Shown here: one piece after another, positions 1 through 11,990 of the stretch
Numbering within the stretch: the first letter of the stretch is position 1
How the letters are laid out: each line of letters begins with the position of its first letter
Assembly: GCA_035235625.1 (NCBI GenBank)
Contig: CP141143.1
Span: forward strand, 47,043,178-47,107,177
Source of the DNA: Saururus chinensis
Lineage: Eukaryota > Streptophyta > Magnoliopsida > Piperales > Saururaceae
Length of the DNA stretch: 64,000 nucleotides
Direction: 5' to 3'
Program-made: the position numbers and the translations under genes
The notes under the pieces: generated by a model
Told to the model about the DNA's origin: nothing
What the model saw: only the letters and a program-made list of their open reading frames with translations
Databases searched by the model: none

Positions 1-904
1 ATAATTTATAAATATCAGAGTTAATAGCAATTCTGATGCTGTATTAACAACTCAAAACCCGATAAGCCTTATTCGCGGCAAAATTTTCGAATTTATATAA
101 ATCCAAGATCATAAACTTGATTGTTGTATTAAATCCTTATGTAACAACTTCAGACAGGAATTCAAATAATTTCTAACTTGAAATTAAACTTCATAAAATC
201 GGCGTTACCATCAATTACTTACAAAGCATGCAAGACGGAAATTTAAAATTATTTCTAATTCAAAATTGGAAGTCGTAAGTTCGTATTAAATCGAATGCAA
301 TACTCGGAGAATAGAAAACTCATAATCAGAATTCATCTTGATCCGATACAACACATGCAGAAGTACAAAAATTAGAAACCTCAAACCTGATATCTCATGA
401 ATTAAATTCATAATCGGAATTCTACTAAATTCCGATAACAAATATGCAGAACGGAAACTCACAATCAGAATTTATATTACATATGATGCCACTCATGCAT
501 AAAGAAATTCAAAATCGGAGTTTGAATTACAACTGATAACACACATGCGAAACAACAAATTCACAATTGAAGTTTAAATTAACTCCGATAAACCACTCAC
601 CAACAGAAAACTTTAGATCAAAACAACCCTCAAAAGATTAGAACTTCAAAATATTTGCAAAGATGTTTCTCTCGCAGACAGAGCAAAGCTCCGATACCAT
701 TTGTAGAGCCCCGGTCCGCAAAACCCGACCCGGACCGGGGTTGGCTCGGAAGACAGAATTGGAGTTCATAAAATCAGCGGAAAAATTAAAACCGACGGAT
801 CAGGAGTTGCAGACTCTGAGTGCGAGAGTCAAAACATATTTCTACACACTACGAAACTATAATGTTCCGTTGCACGTAGATCAGAACGAACCTAATTTTA
901 TAAC

Positions 905-1012
905 TAATTTGGATCGGGCCAACATTATTTATCGTTGGTTGCCTACGTACATATTGGATACCATCTCTGACGTTATTCCAATACGATCGGATCCGGACGT
1001 AGTTCTACCTAA
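905..1012 (-). repeat. Fragment of the long-LTR family A
   Basis: This stretch shares ordered blocks (gatcgggccaacat, gttgcctacgtac, gatcggatcc followed by cgtagtt) with 59,637-59,740, which lies near the 3' end of the 3.85-kb LTR described at 59,200-63,046. The direction matches that minus-strand copy. An open frame covering 663-1,019 runs through it, but its end is simply translated LTR sequence, so I do not call it a gene. The rest of 1-1,400 is AT-rich with scattered short direct repeats around 'cggaat' and 'ataacacacatgc'; I recognise nothing else in it. Confidence 0.5.
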
Positions 1013-1524
1013 TGGCTAATACATGCATCAGGCATCCCAAAATCATATACGTTAAAATACGTATATATTTATATCCAAATAATTATTCGGAATCAGACGG
1101 AAATCTTATAAATTGTCGAAGCCAAACGGAGGACAATAAATCAGTAAAATACACATCTCACATAGGTGAGCAGACACAATCACGCATCCCACTCTATCAT
1201 AGAGCGGAGCAGAGCACACTACAGAGTATGTTGGATCATATCAGATCCTATCAAATCATATCAAATTGGAGTATGTCAAATCACAATGAAGCATATCCAA
1301 GTAATTCAGACCACAACAAAATATATCAAAGTAGATCGAATAGGAACATAAAAGTATATATCAGATCGTAGCAAATTATATATCTTAATTTGTATATTAC
1401 TAATTAAGATATGCACGCACATAAATTATATTAACTTATAAAGTCAGAAAAGCATACTCCCCTGCAGTTTTGGAAGTGTCGACGTTCAAAGTTCCTTGTT
1501 TCCTCAGGGCATCCTCCCTTTCTA

Positions 1525-1745
1525 ATTCGGAGACGGCGGACAGAACCTCCTCTAGCTTCGGAACACTTTAACCTTTCCGCGCCCGTAGGCGGTGGACAGA
1601 ACCTCCCCTTAGCCAGAGACACTTTTCCCTTTTCCGCGCCCGTAGGCGGCGGACAGAACCTCCCCTTAGCCGGAGACACTTTTCCCTTTTCGTGCCCGTA
1701 GGCAGCGGACAGAACCTCCCTTTGCCCCGGGACGTTTCCCTTATA
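1525..1745. repeat. Minisatellite, about 57-bp unit, four copies
   Basis: The block 'gcccgtaggcggcggacagaacctcccctt' in variant forms recurs with starts near 1,581, 1,638 and 1,694, with a more diverged first copy near 1,530. It lies in the promoter half of a gypsy-type LTR. The family-D solo LTR has a comparable array at 6,180-6,360 with its own sequence (gaggcgggtataacctcccc), so such arrays appear to be a habit of this LTR family. Open frames across it are translated repeats. Confidence 0.8.
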
Positions 1746-1899
1746 TAGTGTTGCTAACTCGAAGAATTGACGCTTCCATTGCGTAGAACACCCTCGATTT
1801 AGCTAAGAATGCTTTTTGAACGGAAGGAAACGGACACAGAATGACTCCAGCAAGTTCCCTGGAAAACTAAACGGAATGAACTATTTATAAGAGAAGACG

Positions 1900-2180
1900 T
1901 GCGAGCGGACGAAGAAAAGGGGAATACGCGCGCACTGACGCGCGCCACGTGTCACAAGATGAATGGACCAAAAAGTTGGTCGGTGCGCGTGACATGCGCC
2001 GTCACGGCGAGCGCTGCCGCGCCGCGCGTCTGACGCACGACGCGCGCGTTCGCCGCGCGTCGCGCGGGACCCGCGTCGCGCGGATAGTCGCGATCGCGCG
2101 GCGCCGCGCTCCCCGCGGCTCCCCGGCTCGGCTCTGACACGGCTCGGCTCCGGCTCGGCTCGACTCGGCTGGATGACGTC
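1900..2180. other. CpG-dense block inside an LTR
   Basis: A run of GCGC, CGCG and CGCGCG steps occupies about 1,920-2,110, followed by an irregular CGGCT-rich stretch at about 2,117-2,172. It follows the TATA-like sequence of the LTR, so it probably corresponds to the transcribed leader. The related LTR at 5,535-7,074 has only sparse CpG at the matching place (about 6,600-6,680). Long overlapping open frames on both strands are a by-product of the base composition. Confidence 0.6.
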
Positions 2181-2572
2181 ATCTATTCCATCCTTTTCTG
2201 AATATTTTATTATTATTTCATTTAAACGCAATTCCAACTTTAAAACACGATAACTTTTTATCCCGAAGTCGGAATCGCACGTTCTTAGTACCGATGGACT
2301 CATATCGACGAGACCTTCAAAACTAGACCCCATATGGGTATCTTTTTTCGAACTTTGAAAGTGGGTCCCGCCCATATAGCACGCTTCCCGAGGTCGTAAC
2401 TTTCGTTCCCGACCTCTGATTCGTATGTTCTTCGATTCGTTATGCTCGTTACTTCGAGCTCTAACCAGACACGGGAGCTTTATCTCATAAAGCCCCTTAA
2501 ATTTTAACTAAAATTATGTAATTACCCCTAACCCTTTTGGGGTTAAGTATAATCGGAACACGGGGTGTTACA

Positions 2573-4133
2573 TAAAAATTCCTGTCAGAGGTCATCCGGT
2601 ACCGACAGCATAAAATGGGCAAGAGGGGTCAATGACCAGAAATGCCCAGTGAGCAAAACTAGCTAGGGCTACGGCCCACAGGGAGGAGTTGGGGTTAGAC
2701 AAGGTCAAACCGGCCCAGGTGGGGCTATCACTAAGACAAGGCTGGCCAAACATGGCCCACAGCTGTAGCAGAATGGTCCTCCTTTGACCAGTTCATGCTG
2801 CACACACTAGGAAACGACATACGGGAAAGTGGCCCATTCAGGGCGGCGGCTAAGATGGGGGCAGACAGGGCCAGCGGTCTAGGATGGAGCAACCATGTCA
2901 TCATTGCCGGTCCAAGGCTGAGCCAAATGGCAGATGACAATTTTCGGCAGCTCAACAAAGAATCAAAACATAGTGAGGTGAAGGATCAATTTTTGTGGAT
3001 GAGCACAACAACCGGCAAGGGACGGATCTCATTCCAATGGAACGGATGGAACGAGGGCTAAACTGGGCTGGGTGGAAACATCCACCATCATTGCCAGGCC
3101 AGAGAGAAGCCAAACAAAGGTCTGGTGGGTCAAGTCTGGCATCCGGCGTCCAGCTGACGGTGGAAGCCAGTGAAGTCATACACGGCAAAAATAGGGGAGA
3201 TGAGGGAGAGGCGGACCGGAATAGAGCAGGGGAGGCCAGAGGGGGTGAAGCCAAGATGGGTGGGATTGTCCCTAGCCTTCGCTAGGCCAGGTCGGAGGCC
3301 ACGATGACCAGCTGGCCACTGTCGGCCTGCACTGGCACAACTTTTTAACCAAAACAGTGAGTTCGGCAGTAAACAAGGCAAACGGGGAAAAAGTATGGGA
3401 TGGTGGAGGAGACCATGTGAGGCCAGGAGAGACATCCTCCCACCATCGCCGGCCCAAGGCGGGCCGGACGGAGGTCCGGTCAACCGTGGCTCGCCACCGG
3501 CAACCACTATTTCACCCAAACAAACACTGCCGACAAAAATAGGGCAAAGGGGAGAAAAGGGGGCGGACGGTGGAGGAGAGGCTCATGGGGCTGGGAGGGA
3601 AGGTCCCTCACCGTCGCCGGCCCAGAGCGGAGTGGTGGGCAGTCGGCCAGCCCTTGCCGGCCCACAGTGGTGGCGGTACAAACGAAATAGAGAGAGTGAG
3701 GGAGCTAACCAGGGGAACACCGGCGGAGGGCAGAGTGCCAGTGGGGGCCGGGACAGAGGCCCCCTTCCATCACAAGGCCTGGGCGGAGCCAGTGGCGATG
3801 GCCCTGCTGCCCACCGGTGGCCAGCGATAGCTAGGACAGAGTGAAACCGGAGAGGGGGGGTCGTCTCTTCCAGAGGATTCCGGATTGGGCTCGGCCGAAC
3901 CCGCGCCCGATCCTTTCCTTTTTATTTCTTTTTTTTCTTTTCAACCTTATCCTCTGCAGTTCCATTTTCTTTCAATTTTTTTGCACCGGAATGCATGTCC
4001 AGGTCCACGATGAACCCCACTCCTGACTCTACGGGTACGAATACTGAGACTAAATACGCCGAAGTGTCACAATTTCTCTTCGAAAATGATCAGAAAAATT
4101 ACAAGAAAATGTAGAAAAATATGGGGCATTACA
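2573..4133. repeat. GC-rich repetitive block ending in an LTR-like terminus
   Basis: The block holds several diverged copies of 'caccatc(a/g)(t/c)(t)gccggcccaag' near 2,895, 3,087, 3,437, 3,612 and 3,645, among purine-rich stretches. Six-frame translation gives many open frames with no recognisable domain. The right edge reads tggggcattaca, a typical terminus of a gypsy LTR in either orientation. Similar GC islands form the inside of the family-A LTRs at 57.6-58.2 and 61.7-62.4 kb. I infer an LTR leader region; the matching left terminus and target duplication were not found. Confidence 0.4.
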
Positions 4134-5529
4134 ATGACGAAAGATGGATTATGTAAGTTTGACAGCCAAGGATTGGAGTGGATGAGTTTGGTTTAAATTG
4201 GAATGTATGTTGGAGGACATTACATATTATGAAGTAAAAAGTAAGAACAATACATGAGGTATTGGTAAGAGGTTCATAATGGGAATGAGATTCGAGGGGC
4301 TTAGTTTGAGGAATTTGAGTAAGATGATTTGGGTATAAGGTGGATGGCAGAGATTGTATGAATACATATGTATTTGTTGTATTAATTTACTTAATTGAAA
4401 CTTGAATAATAAGCAATGCTAATATGATAGCATTGTGAGTTTGAGATCTGAGGGTTTTGATGGATTAAGTTCCATATTTGAGCTAGCTCATAATGAGTCG
4501 GCTGAGTATATCTCTTATCTTCCCATAGTGTTTATCCTACAGGATGTTGTATGTGTGTTATATTTAATCCCAAAAGTTTGATGCTTTGATGAGGTAGATG
4601 TATGTTTTTCAATTTTGTTTTGGTGCTATTTTAAGCCCAAACGTTGGATGTTGTATTGAGAGTGATGTATGTTTCTGCCCTTGGTAGGCACTGTATGATT
4701 CTGCTTAAGAGTGGCACTGTAAGATTCCGGCCCATGACTGTATGACTTCCACCCTTAGTTGACACTGAATGGCCCCTAAACTGTAGGCATTTTCGTACTT
4801 TGGTAAGTAGTATCATGGAGCTACTCTTGCCTGTTTGATCTTATGCCCTATGAGCATAGGCATTCCTTGCCTTCGGAAAAGTCCATGATATTTAGTTACT
4901 CCTCAGAGGTTATGGTGATGCGTCAGTGTCATTCCTTTACATTTTAACATTGGAGCTTATTAATTGTAATGAGATTTAGTGGTATATAGTATGTGTGTGA
5001 TTGGTATGATAAGTTTCTTACAATCTTGCTCAGAAACGTATGCTTATAGTCTTGTTCAAAAACATGTGCTTACAGTCTTGCTCAGAAACTTACTCTTTCA
5101 GTCTTTTTCTGAATCTTACACTTACAGCCTTGCTCAAAATCTTTCAAACTTACTCAGATGGTATGAGTAAGACTGTAAGGATATTTTGAGTAAGACTATA
5201 AGCATAAAGATTGTACGAGTAAGGTAGTAAGTGTGAGAGTAATTGTAAGAGGTGTAAGTTGGTATATGGTTGTGCATTATTGTTATATTATGTGACTACG
5301 ATGTGTTTGTTTGTTTTTATGCTTCATGGTTGAGTGCATGAACGAATCTATGTATTGCCTCACAAAGTACACTATTTAGAACTCCTATACTGAGTATTTT
5401 CTATTATAAAAATATTCATTTTCCCAAACTTTTTAGCCTTGAGCTTCAGGAGGCTTTTGTAGGTTTGTGATAGAGGGCTCCTAGAGAAGGATGTTTTTTT
5501 CCATGAGTGTATCAGTTCTTGTTAGCTCA
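4134..5529. other. AT-rich stretch without a recognisable gene
   Basis: No coding region or transposon terminus was recognised. The only structure seen is the inverted-repeat cluster at 5,038-5,215. Confidence 0.5.
5038..5215. repeat. Inverted-repeat cluster (possible hairpin)
   Basis: The left side carries four diverged copies of 'cttacagtcttgctcagaaa'. The right side carries 'gagtaagactgtaagg' and 'gagtaagactataagcat', their reverse complements, around a short loop near 5,155. The arms are imperfect and each is itself a short tandem repeat. Confidence 0.6.
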
Positions 5530-5534
5530 AGTAT

Positions 5535-7074
5535 TGTAGCGCCCCAACTTTTTGAATTACTTTAAAGGTCGGAGTTCAAACAATTCGTAATTATAAGTGG
5601 GCCAAGATCAATTGTGCACAAAAAAGTAACTATTCATAAATTTAGGTAATTACAAAAACTTTACAAAATATGGCCTATCGAGCCTTAACAAAATCAAAGT
5701 CGCGCACATCCAAAATTAATGCATAACAAAAGAACGTGATAAAGCATAGATCTTTTGAAGTTCTACAGATAATCTTCATTAAGTCTCCTTCGATCAGACC
5801 TATAGCATCTAGGGGTGGGTGAGTATAATTATACTCAGTGGATAGAGCGCCTAGTCATAGCTTTGGTAGGTTTGTACACGACACTATTAGTTTAGCACAT
5901 GTCCACCCTTAATAATATTCATTTTTTAATAATATTTTATTTAAAAGATGAATAAATTACGAAATAGAGCACCTAGTCGTAGCACGGAATTAGAGCTTAA
6001 AACCACCTACACTTCAAAATCATATGGTCTAGTCATAGCACAAAATTAGAAGTTAAAGCCACCTACACTTTGAAATCATATGGTCTAGTCATAGTACAAA
6101 ATTAGAAGTTAAAGCCACCTACCCTCCGTTCCAGAATAATGGCCGGCAGTCGGATCCTTGTCACATTCGTGGGCTTAGGAGCTGCGGGCGGAACCTCCCC
6201 TCCTGCTAAGATAGTCTCCTCGTCTAGCTCTAGTGAGGCGGGTATAACCTCCCCTAGCTCTAGGATAGTCTCCTTGTAGGGCTCAAGTGAGGCGGGCATA
6301 ACCTCCCCTACCGTTGGGGTAGTCTTCGCTTCCGGCTCAAGAGTGGCAAAAAGGGCCTCCTCTTGCCCCAGGTCGTTATCAATTTTTAGAGAGGCTAACT
6401 CAGAAAACAGACCCTCTCACGACATCAAGCACCCTCGAATTAGGTACGAACGGTTTTTAAAAGAAGGAAATTGGACAAGAAACGGCTTAAAAATGGGCAT
6501 TTAAAGCTTAGAAAAGGGCAGATCTCACAAGAGAAAGAGGGGAGAAAAGAAAATGAAATGGGACGCTCCACCCTTCCTTTAAATAGAAAAATCAACACCA
6601 TTGGATGCGTGCCAACGGTTATAAAACTGTTGTGCATCAGCGCTGACGCCTCTCATGGAGTCAACAATGCTGATGCAATTTTATTTTTTTCTATTATTTT
6701 TTTCAATTCATTTTTAAATCAAAACTAGTTTCATAACTTTCAACATGCGTAACTCCTTACCCTGAACTCGGAATCATATGTTCTTGGTACTGTTGGACTC
6801 ATATCGACGAGCCCTTCAAAACAATACTAAAAAGAATGTGTTTTCTTGCTAATTAAAGTGGATCACGCCCATGATACGCTTCTTGAGGCCATAGCCTAGT
6901 ATCCCAATGTCCGTTTCATATGTTCTTGGGTTCAATACATTCGTCTCTCTGAGCCCTATAAGATACCTTAAGGATCCTTCACACAAATCATGCTCGAAAT
7001 AGTCTAATTTTAAGAAAAACTTGTTAATGGGCCAAACCGATTGAATTTCAAAACATTGAAATTCTGGGGCTACA
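5535..7074 (+). mobile_element. Solo LTR of a Ty3/gypsy-type element (family D, copy 2)
   Basis: This 1,540-bp unit starts TGTAGCGCCCCA and ends TGGGGCTACA, near-perfect inverted termini. It is flanked by an identical 5-bp duplication AGTAT at 5,530-5,534 and 7,075-7,079. No internal coding region is present, so it is a solo LTR left by LTR-LTR recombination. The inside has tandem arrays of about 56 bp: 'ggtctagtcatag' copies at 6,026 and 6,082, and a 'gaggcgggtataacctcccc' series at 6,180-6,360. The last 600 bp parallel 1,780-2,500 of copy 1. Superfamily assignment rests on LTR end style only. Confidence 0.85.
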
Positions 7075-7079
7075 AGTAT

Positions 7080-7504
7080 ACCCTCTAACTCATTGTGAGT
7101 CTTTATTATTATTAGTGTCATGATCTGATGTATTGGGTGAGGCAAAAATAAAGGTGTTTATACTTTTTAGACTTGTAATTTGGATTAGATTGTGAATTGT
7201 TTATGGGACTTGTACTCATATATGCTTGGAAGAGATTTGTATTTAAAGCCCATGATCATGGCATTATTTCATACATTTGTTTTTTGAGTAACGCTTGAGA
7301 TTGTTTGGTTTGGTCATATGATATTTGATTAAAAAGAAAATTTTATATGAGAAAAACCAATGTGTGATGTTTTAAATTATAAACTACTTTTACAAGTTTT
7401 GTATTTCATAATTTTCCATATTTACAGCCGTTATATTGCAAAAAACTTCTGTGAATTTTTAAGAAAATGTGTTAAAAATTCTTAGCCGTTACAACAATAA
7501 TTTG
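7080..7504. other. AT-rich spacer, nothing recognised
   Basis: No gene, terminus or repeat was recognised between the solo LTR and the copia pol remnant. Confidence 0.5.
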
Positions 7505-10150
7505 AAGGAGAGATCCAAACTTGATGCAAAAGTCATAACATGCACATTCAATAGTTATGGATTGGATGATTTCAGGTGCCAATTTGGGATCATGAAAATC
7601 AGAAGGTAGTTAGAAGCCAGGATGTGATCTTTAGAGAGGGTCAATACTACAAGGATTGTAATAGTCAAGTAGTGCCTACAAAACATGATTACATAGAGAT
7701 AGAGGATGATAAGGGAGCAATATCAAGTTGTATTGAAGTAATGGTGAGTAGTTCGAGGATAAACTGTGCACTCCTCCACTTGCACTTTGTTGTGCAAAAG
7801 ACACAATCATGACACTAGTCACGTACTCTAATTTCATGCATTATGTCTTATTGATTAATATTAATGAACCTGAGAGTTTTCAAGAGGCAACACATATGAA
7901 AGAAAGATATAGGCAGAAACAAGCAAAGGTTGAGGAGATGGAGTCCTTCTCTCTCTCAACCAAACATAGGAACTTGTGAAATTTCCAAACGGGATGAAAC
8001 TCTTGCAAAATAAATGGGCTTTTAGACTTAAGGAAGAAGCAGATGGCTCCATGAGGTTCAAGGCTAGACTAGTTGTGAAAGAATTTCAACATAAGTATGA
8101 CGTTGATTTTGCAGATATATTTGCTCCAGTAGTGAAGATAAACACAATATGAATTGTGTTTAGCATTGTGACTACTAAGGACCTGCGCTTAGAATAGTTA
8201 GATGTCAAGATAGCTTTTCTTCATGCCGATCTTAAGGAGGAGACCTGTATGAGGCAGTGAGAGGGCTTTGCAGTCCCAGGTATAGAGGGGCTAGTTTGCA
8301 AGCTCAAGAAGAGTATGTATGGTCTTAAACAAGTGCCCATACAATGGTACAAGAGGTTTGAGAGTTTTATATTTAAGACTGGTTATGTGAGTTGTGAGGC
8401 TAACCATTTTGCTACATCAAGCAACTGAGATATTCTTACATTATTCTACTACTGTATGTGGATGATATGTTGATTGCAGGGTTAAGTATATCGAAAATTC
8501 AAAATCTCTAGAGGGTATTATCTAAAGAGTTCTCTATAAATGATTTAGTGGGAACAAAATATATCCTTGGGTTGAAGATTAGCGGAAATTTCTTAGGTGG
8601 ATTATGTGGACAAGGTGCTGAAAAAGTTCAGCATTCACACAGCTAATTCAATCAGCACATCTCTTGCTCATTTTCGGCTATGCAAGAGGGATTATCCCAA
8701 ATCCAAGAAGGAAGATCTAGAAATGACCAAGGTATTGTATATTCGTATATATCAATGGTGGGAGTCTTATGTATGTCTTGGTGAGTACTAAGCCATATAT
8801 TTCTCATGTAGTAGGAGTTGTGGGTAGATTTACGAGTAATCCTAGACAAGAATATTGGAGAACTATAAAGTGGATTCTTAGGCATTTACAAGGTATTAAG
8901 GGTCTGTCCTTGGTCTAAAGTAGTGGAGTTACATGGTTATGTAGATTCAAATATGGGAGGTGATCTAGGTGGGAGAGAAAGTATTGCTCACTATGTTTTC
9001 ACACTGAGTGATGTAGTTGTTCCATGAATGTCAAGGTTGCAGAAAATAGTTGATTTGTCAACTATGGAGATTAAGGCGTCGTTTGGATAATGCTTTGTGT
9101 CATCCGAAAAGCTGATTTTTGTTGAAATCGCTTTTTTAAAAACAAAGCAAAAGCGGGTCATGTTTGGATGTATATTATAAAAAATCAGCTTTTCAAACAA
9201 AATTTCAAAAATCTTGTTTGATGGCCATTACATTTCATACATCCGAGTTAAGAGAAATGCCCACTTTACCCCTCAATAATTATGATTTACAAACTTTGCA
9301 AACTTATGTAAACTCCATCTCTACTTGTAAAATAAAATAATACCAGTTAGAAAAAGTGGCCGCTGACAGTTGTAGCTTTTCTACACGACGAAGACCTCCG
9401 CAGGGATTTATTATCTCCGCAACGGCAATGTGCTTTTGTTGCTGGAAAGGGAATGAGAACTAGCACCAAGGGAAGTCGGAGTCCGGCCAGTGAACAGGAT
9501 CCACGGATGGAGAAGAAGATCGGCGAGCAGATGTACTCGTGGCCTGGAGAGGAAGATGAAATGCTGGTCTGATTTGAAATCAGGCCCGGAGAGGATATAA
9601 GCTATGGCGGGAGGAGAAAAGGGAAGAAATCGGGCCCATAGAAGATATAAACGATGGCAGGAGGAGAAAAGGGAAGAGTGTTATAGAAAAAGAAATGACA
9701 CAGGAGAGAAGGAATAGATCGCGGGATTGAGTTATGCCACAATATGGGAGAAGGGCAAAAATGTTAGTAAAAATTTTTTTTACCTTTTGTTGACACACTT
9801 TTAGCCTAACCCTCCTCTAGAGGAGAGTTAGACAAAAAGCAGGTAGAAAGCAAAAATAAGCCAAAAGCGAGGTTAAAGGCATTTTTCAAACAAAGTAAAA
9901 CTTTTAATTTAAATTGTCTAACCAAATAAGATTTAGTTGCAAAATTGCTAAAAGCGGGCAGAAAGCTGGTAGAAAGCGTCATCCAAATGACGCGTAAATA
10001 TGTTGCAGCTAAAAAGGAATTGATCTGATTCAAATTTTTATGAAGGATTTGGGCAAGGAAAAGGATGAGAGTTCATTATATAGGGACAATTAGAGAGTTG
10101 TACTTTTGGCGAACAATGTGGCATTTCAGCTTGGGAGGAGTCATACTTAT
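7505..10150 (+). pseudogene. Ty1/copia pol remnant (integrase end, RT, RNase H)
   Basis: This is the decayed pol polyprotein of a copia retrotransposon. In order it shows the integrase C-terminal region (KLDAK near 7,512, then WDHENQKVVRSQDVIFRE after a frameshift near 7,575), the start of reverse transcriptase (KWAFRLKEEADGS.RFKARLV near 8,008-8,075), LDVKIAFLHADLKEE near 8,200, KKSMYGLKQ, the catalytic YVDDM at 8,455-8,469, and an RNase H region (HGYVDSN near 8,930, LSTMEIKA near 9,058). The YVAAKKEL continuation resumes only after a MITE at 9,075-9,994. Stops and frameshifts occur throughout. No LTRs, gag or protease belonging to this copy were identified. Confidence 0.9.
9075..9994. mobile_element. 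PIF/Harbinger (Tourist-like) MITE
   Basis: The termini are GGCGTCGTTTGGATAATGC and, reading in from the other end, CGCGTCATTTGGATGACGC. They are flanked by TAA at 9,072-9,074 and 9,995-9,997, the TWA target preferred by PIF/Harbinger elements. Complementarity continues inwards (aaaagc-rich on the left, gctttt-type on the right). At 920 bp there is no transposase; open frames inside look random. An internal duplication of about 60 bp built on 'gaggagaaaagggaaga' lies at 9,590-9,680. It interrupts the copia RNase H frame exactly between ...TMEIKA and YVAAKK... Confidence 0.85.
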
Positions 10151-10936
10151 TGGAACAAAAACCAGAGTCCAAAGATATGTGAATCAACTTCCATCTTATA
10201 TAAAATCCCTTCATAACATATCTTGGGGTTTTTAGAGGAAGAATTTTTGCTCTTGCAAAAATGGTTTTAAGCTAAGAAATAGGGTTACATGTGAGAGTTT
10301 TTTGTCTTTTTTGTAAGTATCAAAAAAATTTCTTGAAGGGAAGAGAAAGATTATTTGTTATCAGGTTTTTTTATCTATTTGTTGTTACTTGTAGAAGTTG
10401 ACATTGCCGAAAAACGAAGTAAAACTCGTTGTCACTTCTACTTTAATTTTTATATTACTTTGTGCATTTTTGTAAAAATTATTCATAGCAGGCTTATACT
10501 AGCAATTGTGGTCACACATTACCAGTTGTCACACATTAGTATGGCCATTACTTGAAAATCAAGTTTAATAAGACCTTTAAAACCCCGACAATGTGTTCAC
10601 TCAACGTGGATTAGTCTCTTCATAGCTTACCTCACAAAATGGAATTATAGCAATCTTGAGGTGACGGCCACGGAAGCAAGTCCGAGCGAGAAGACAAACC
10701 ATGCTAACTTTTGCACAATCGCTTTGAATTTAATCAGCAATTAACCACCAACACAATTGATTTCATAAATAGAAAGAAGTGCCTTGTAAAGCATATTACA
10801 AAAAATTCTAAAGTTGTATCATTGGACAACTTCATCAAACCATAATATTTCCATCTTATAAGAAACATAAACGTTTTCTCAGCCACTTGCAAAAAGGCAA
10901 AACGACAGATGCGGTGACATGAGAAAACCAAGCAAG
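10151..10936. other. Spacer, includes the presumed 3' UTR of the DUF724 gene
   Basis: The first ~400 bp after the copia remnant holds nothing I recognise. The part just below 10,937 should hold the 3' untranslated region of the minus-strand gene, but its end cannot be set from sequence alone. Confidence 0.4.
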
Positions 10937-11990
10937 TCAAAAAGCACCTCGAGCAACTATACTATAGAAACTTTTCCTAGCATCAGCGTATCCCTCCTGG
11001 AGCACTTGAATATTATTTTGCAACTGGGATAACTCAGATTGACATATCTCCTTGGTCGTTTTAAATGTGGCTCTTTTTGTGTGTAAGAGAGCAATACTAT
11101 GTTCTAGATTACTTATTTTCTTGTCAATGTCATCTATTTTGTTATCAATCATAGAGCCTTCCTTCTCGTTCTCAGTAATCTTCATTTCTTGCTCAGCTAG
11201 TTCCTGTTGGAATTTATCATAATTTCTTTTTGCCTGAATCAAGTCCTGAAGGCGAAGTCTTATCTCTTGCACATCAAAACCATGTGGTTCAAAGTCTCCA
11301 AGGACCTCCAGTCTCTTCTCGAGGACACAGATTGGAGTATCAAGTTTTGTAGTCCGGATGCTGTTTGCTAAGCTGGCAAAGTTGATCATGTGCCCAAGAG
11401 CCATACCTTCACGATTTTCTTCAATGAACTGCTCTAATGGACGGAAATGAGGATGTTGTGGCATTGTACGGAATATGTCCATGGAGAGAACTACTTCCCA
11501 AATAGGAGTCATCTTCACAAAAGAACAAAATGTCAGTGGCTGAGGCGATGCTTCAGTGATTGCAAGTTCTAAATCTAACTTGGTAGAGTGTTCATGTGGC
11601 AAATCATTCAATTGTCCAGCACCATTTGAGTCCAATGCGGCTGATTCAGCCACAGCTCCACAAGACTCTGAAAAGGTGTTTGCATTGTCTTCACCCAGTG
11701 CCTCACCACTGCCACCATGAAGAGGTGTAAGATTGGGATTCTTGCCTTCTACTTCAACATCTGCCATAACAGCAACCTGAGGACTGCGGTTACCTGAGGA
11801 TACAATATGATCCCCAGCCACATTAGTAACCCTGTTAACAGAAACTTGTGAACAAACTGTTTCTGTGTTTGCCTCATCATCAAGCCTGGGTGTATTTATT
11901 ACTTTGCATTTGCTGTCAGAATCATTTGCTTCCCGTTCATCAAACCACGGCAGAATATGTTCAACTGATAAGTTTACTTCCATTTTCTTC
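10937..11990 (-). CDS. DUF724 gene exon 3: linker, DUF724 domain, coiled coil
   Basis: The frame is open from the acceptor to TGA at 10,939-10,937. It encodes MEVNLSVEHILPWFDERE, a ~150-residue acidic, serine-rich linker, then the DUF724 core (PLTFCSFVKMTPIWEVV) and a coiled coil rich in E, K and I with heptad spacing, ending SIVARGAF. Frame considerations select the acceptor AG at 11,991-11,992, because using the AG at 11,995-11,996 hits a stop after ten codons. Confidence 0.85.

Larger units (their letters stand above)
1400..2572 (+). mobile_element. 3' part of a Ty3/gypsy-type LTR (family D, copy 1)
   Basis: The segment ends in cggggtgttaca, the usual 3' end of plant gypsy LTRs that begin TGTAAC or TGTAGC. 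From about 1,780 it runs parallel to 6,420-7,000 of the complete solo LTR at 5,535-7,074: shared blocks include 'caccctcga', 'actcatatcgacgag' and 'gttctt.gtacc'. A TATA-like 'ctatttataagag' lies near 1,882. No primer-binding site follows position 2,572, so this is a 3' or solo LTR rather than a 5' LTR. The left boundary is not resolved; 1,400 is approximate and the LTR may start further upstream or outside the window. Confidence 0.6.

Noticed and set aside
663..1019. 118-codon open frame at the left edge
   Set aside because: Its 3' third matches transposon LTR sequence at 59.6 kb; no domain is recognisable.
1881..2375. 164-codon and overlapping open frames on both strands
   Set aside because: They arise from CpG-rich composition and a CGGCT-rich stretch inside an LTR; arginine/alanine-rich, low-complexity product.
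3395..3844. 149-codon glycine/proline-rich open frame
   Set aside because: Lies in a GC-rich repetitive block, overlaps frames on both strands, no family resemblance.
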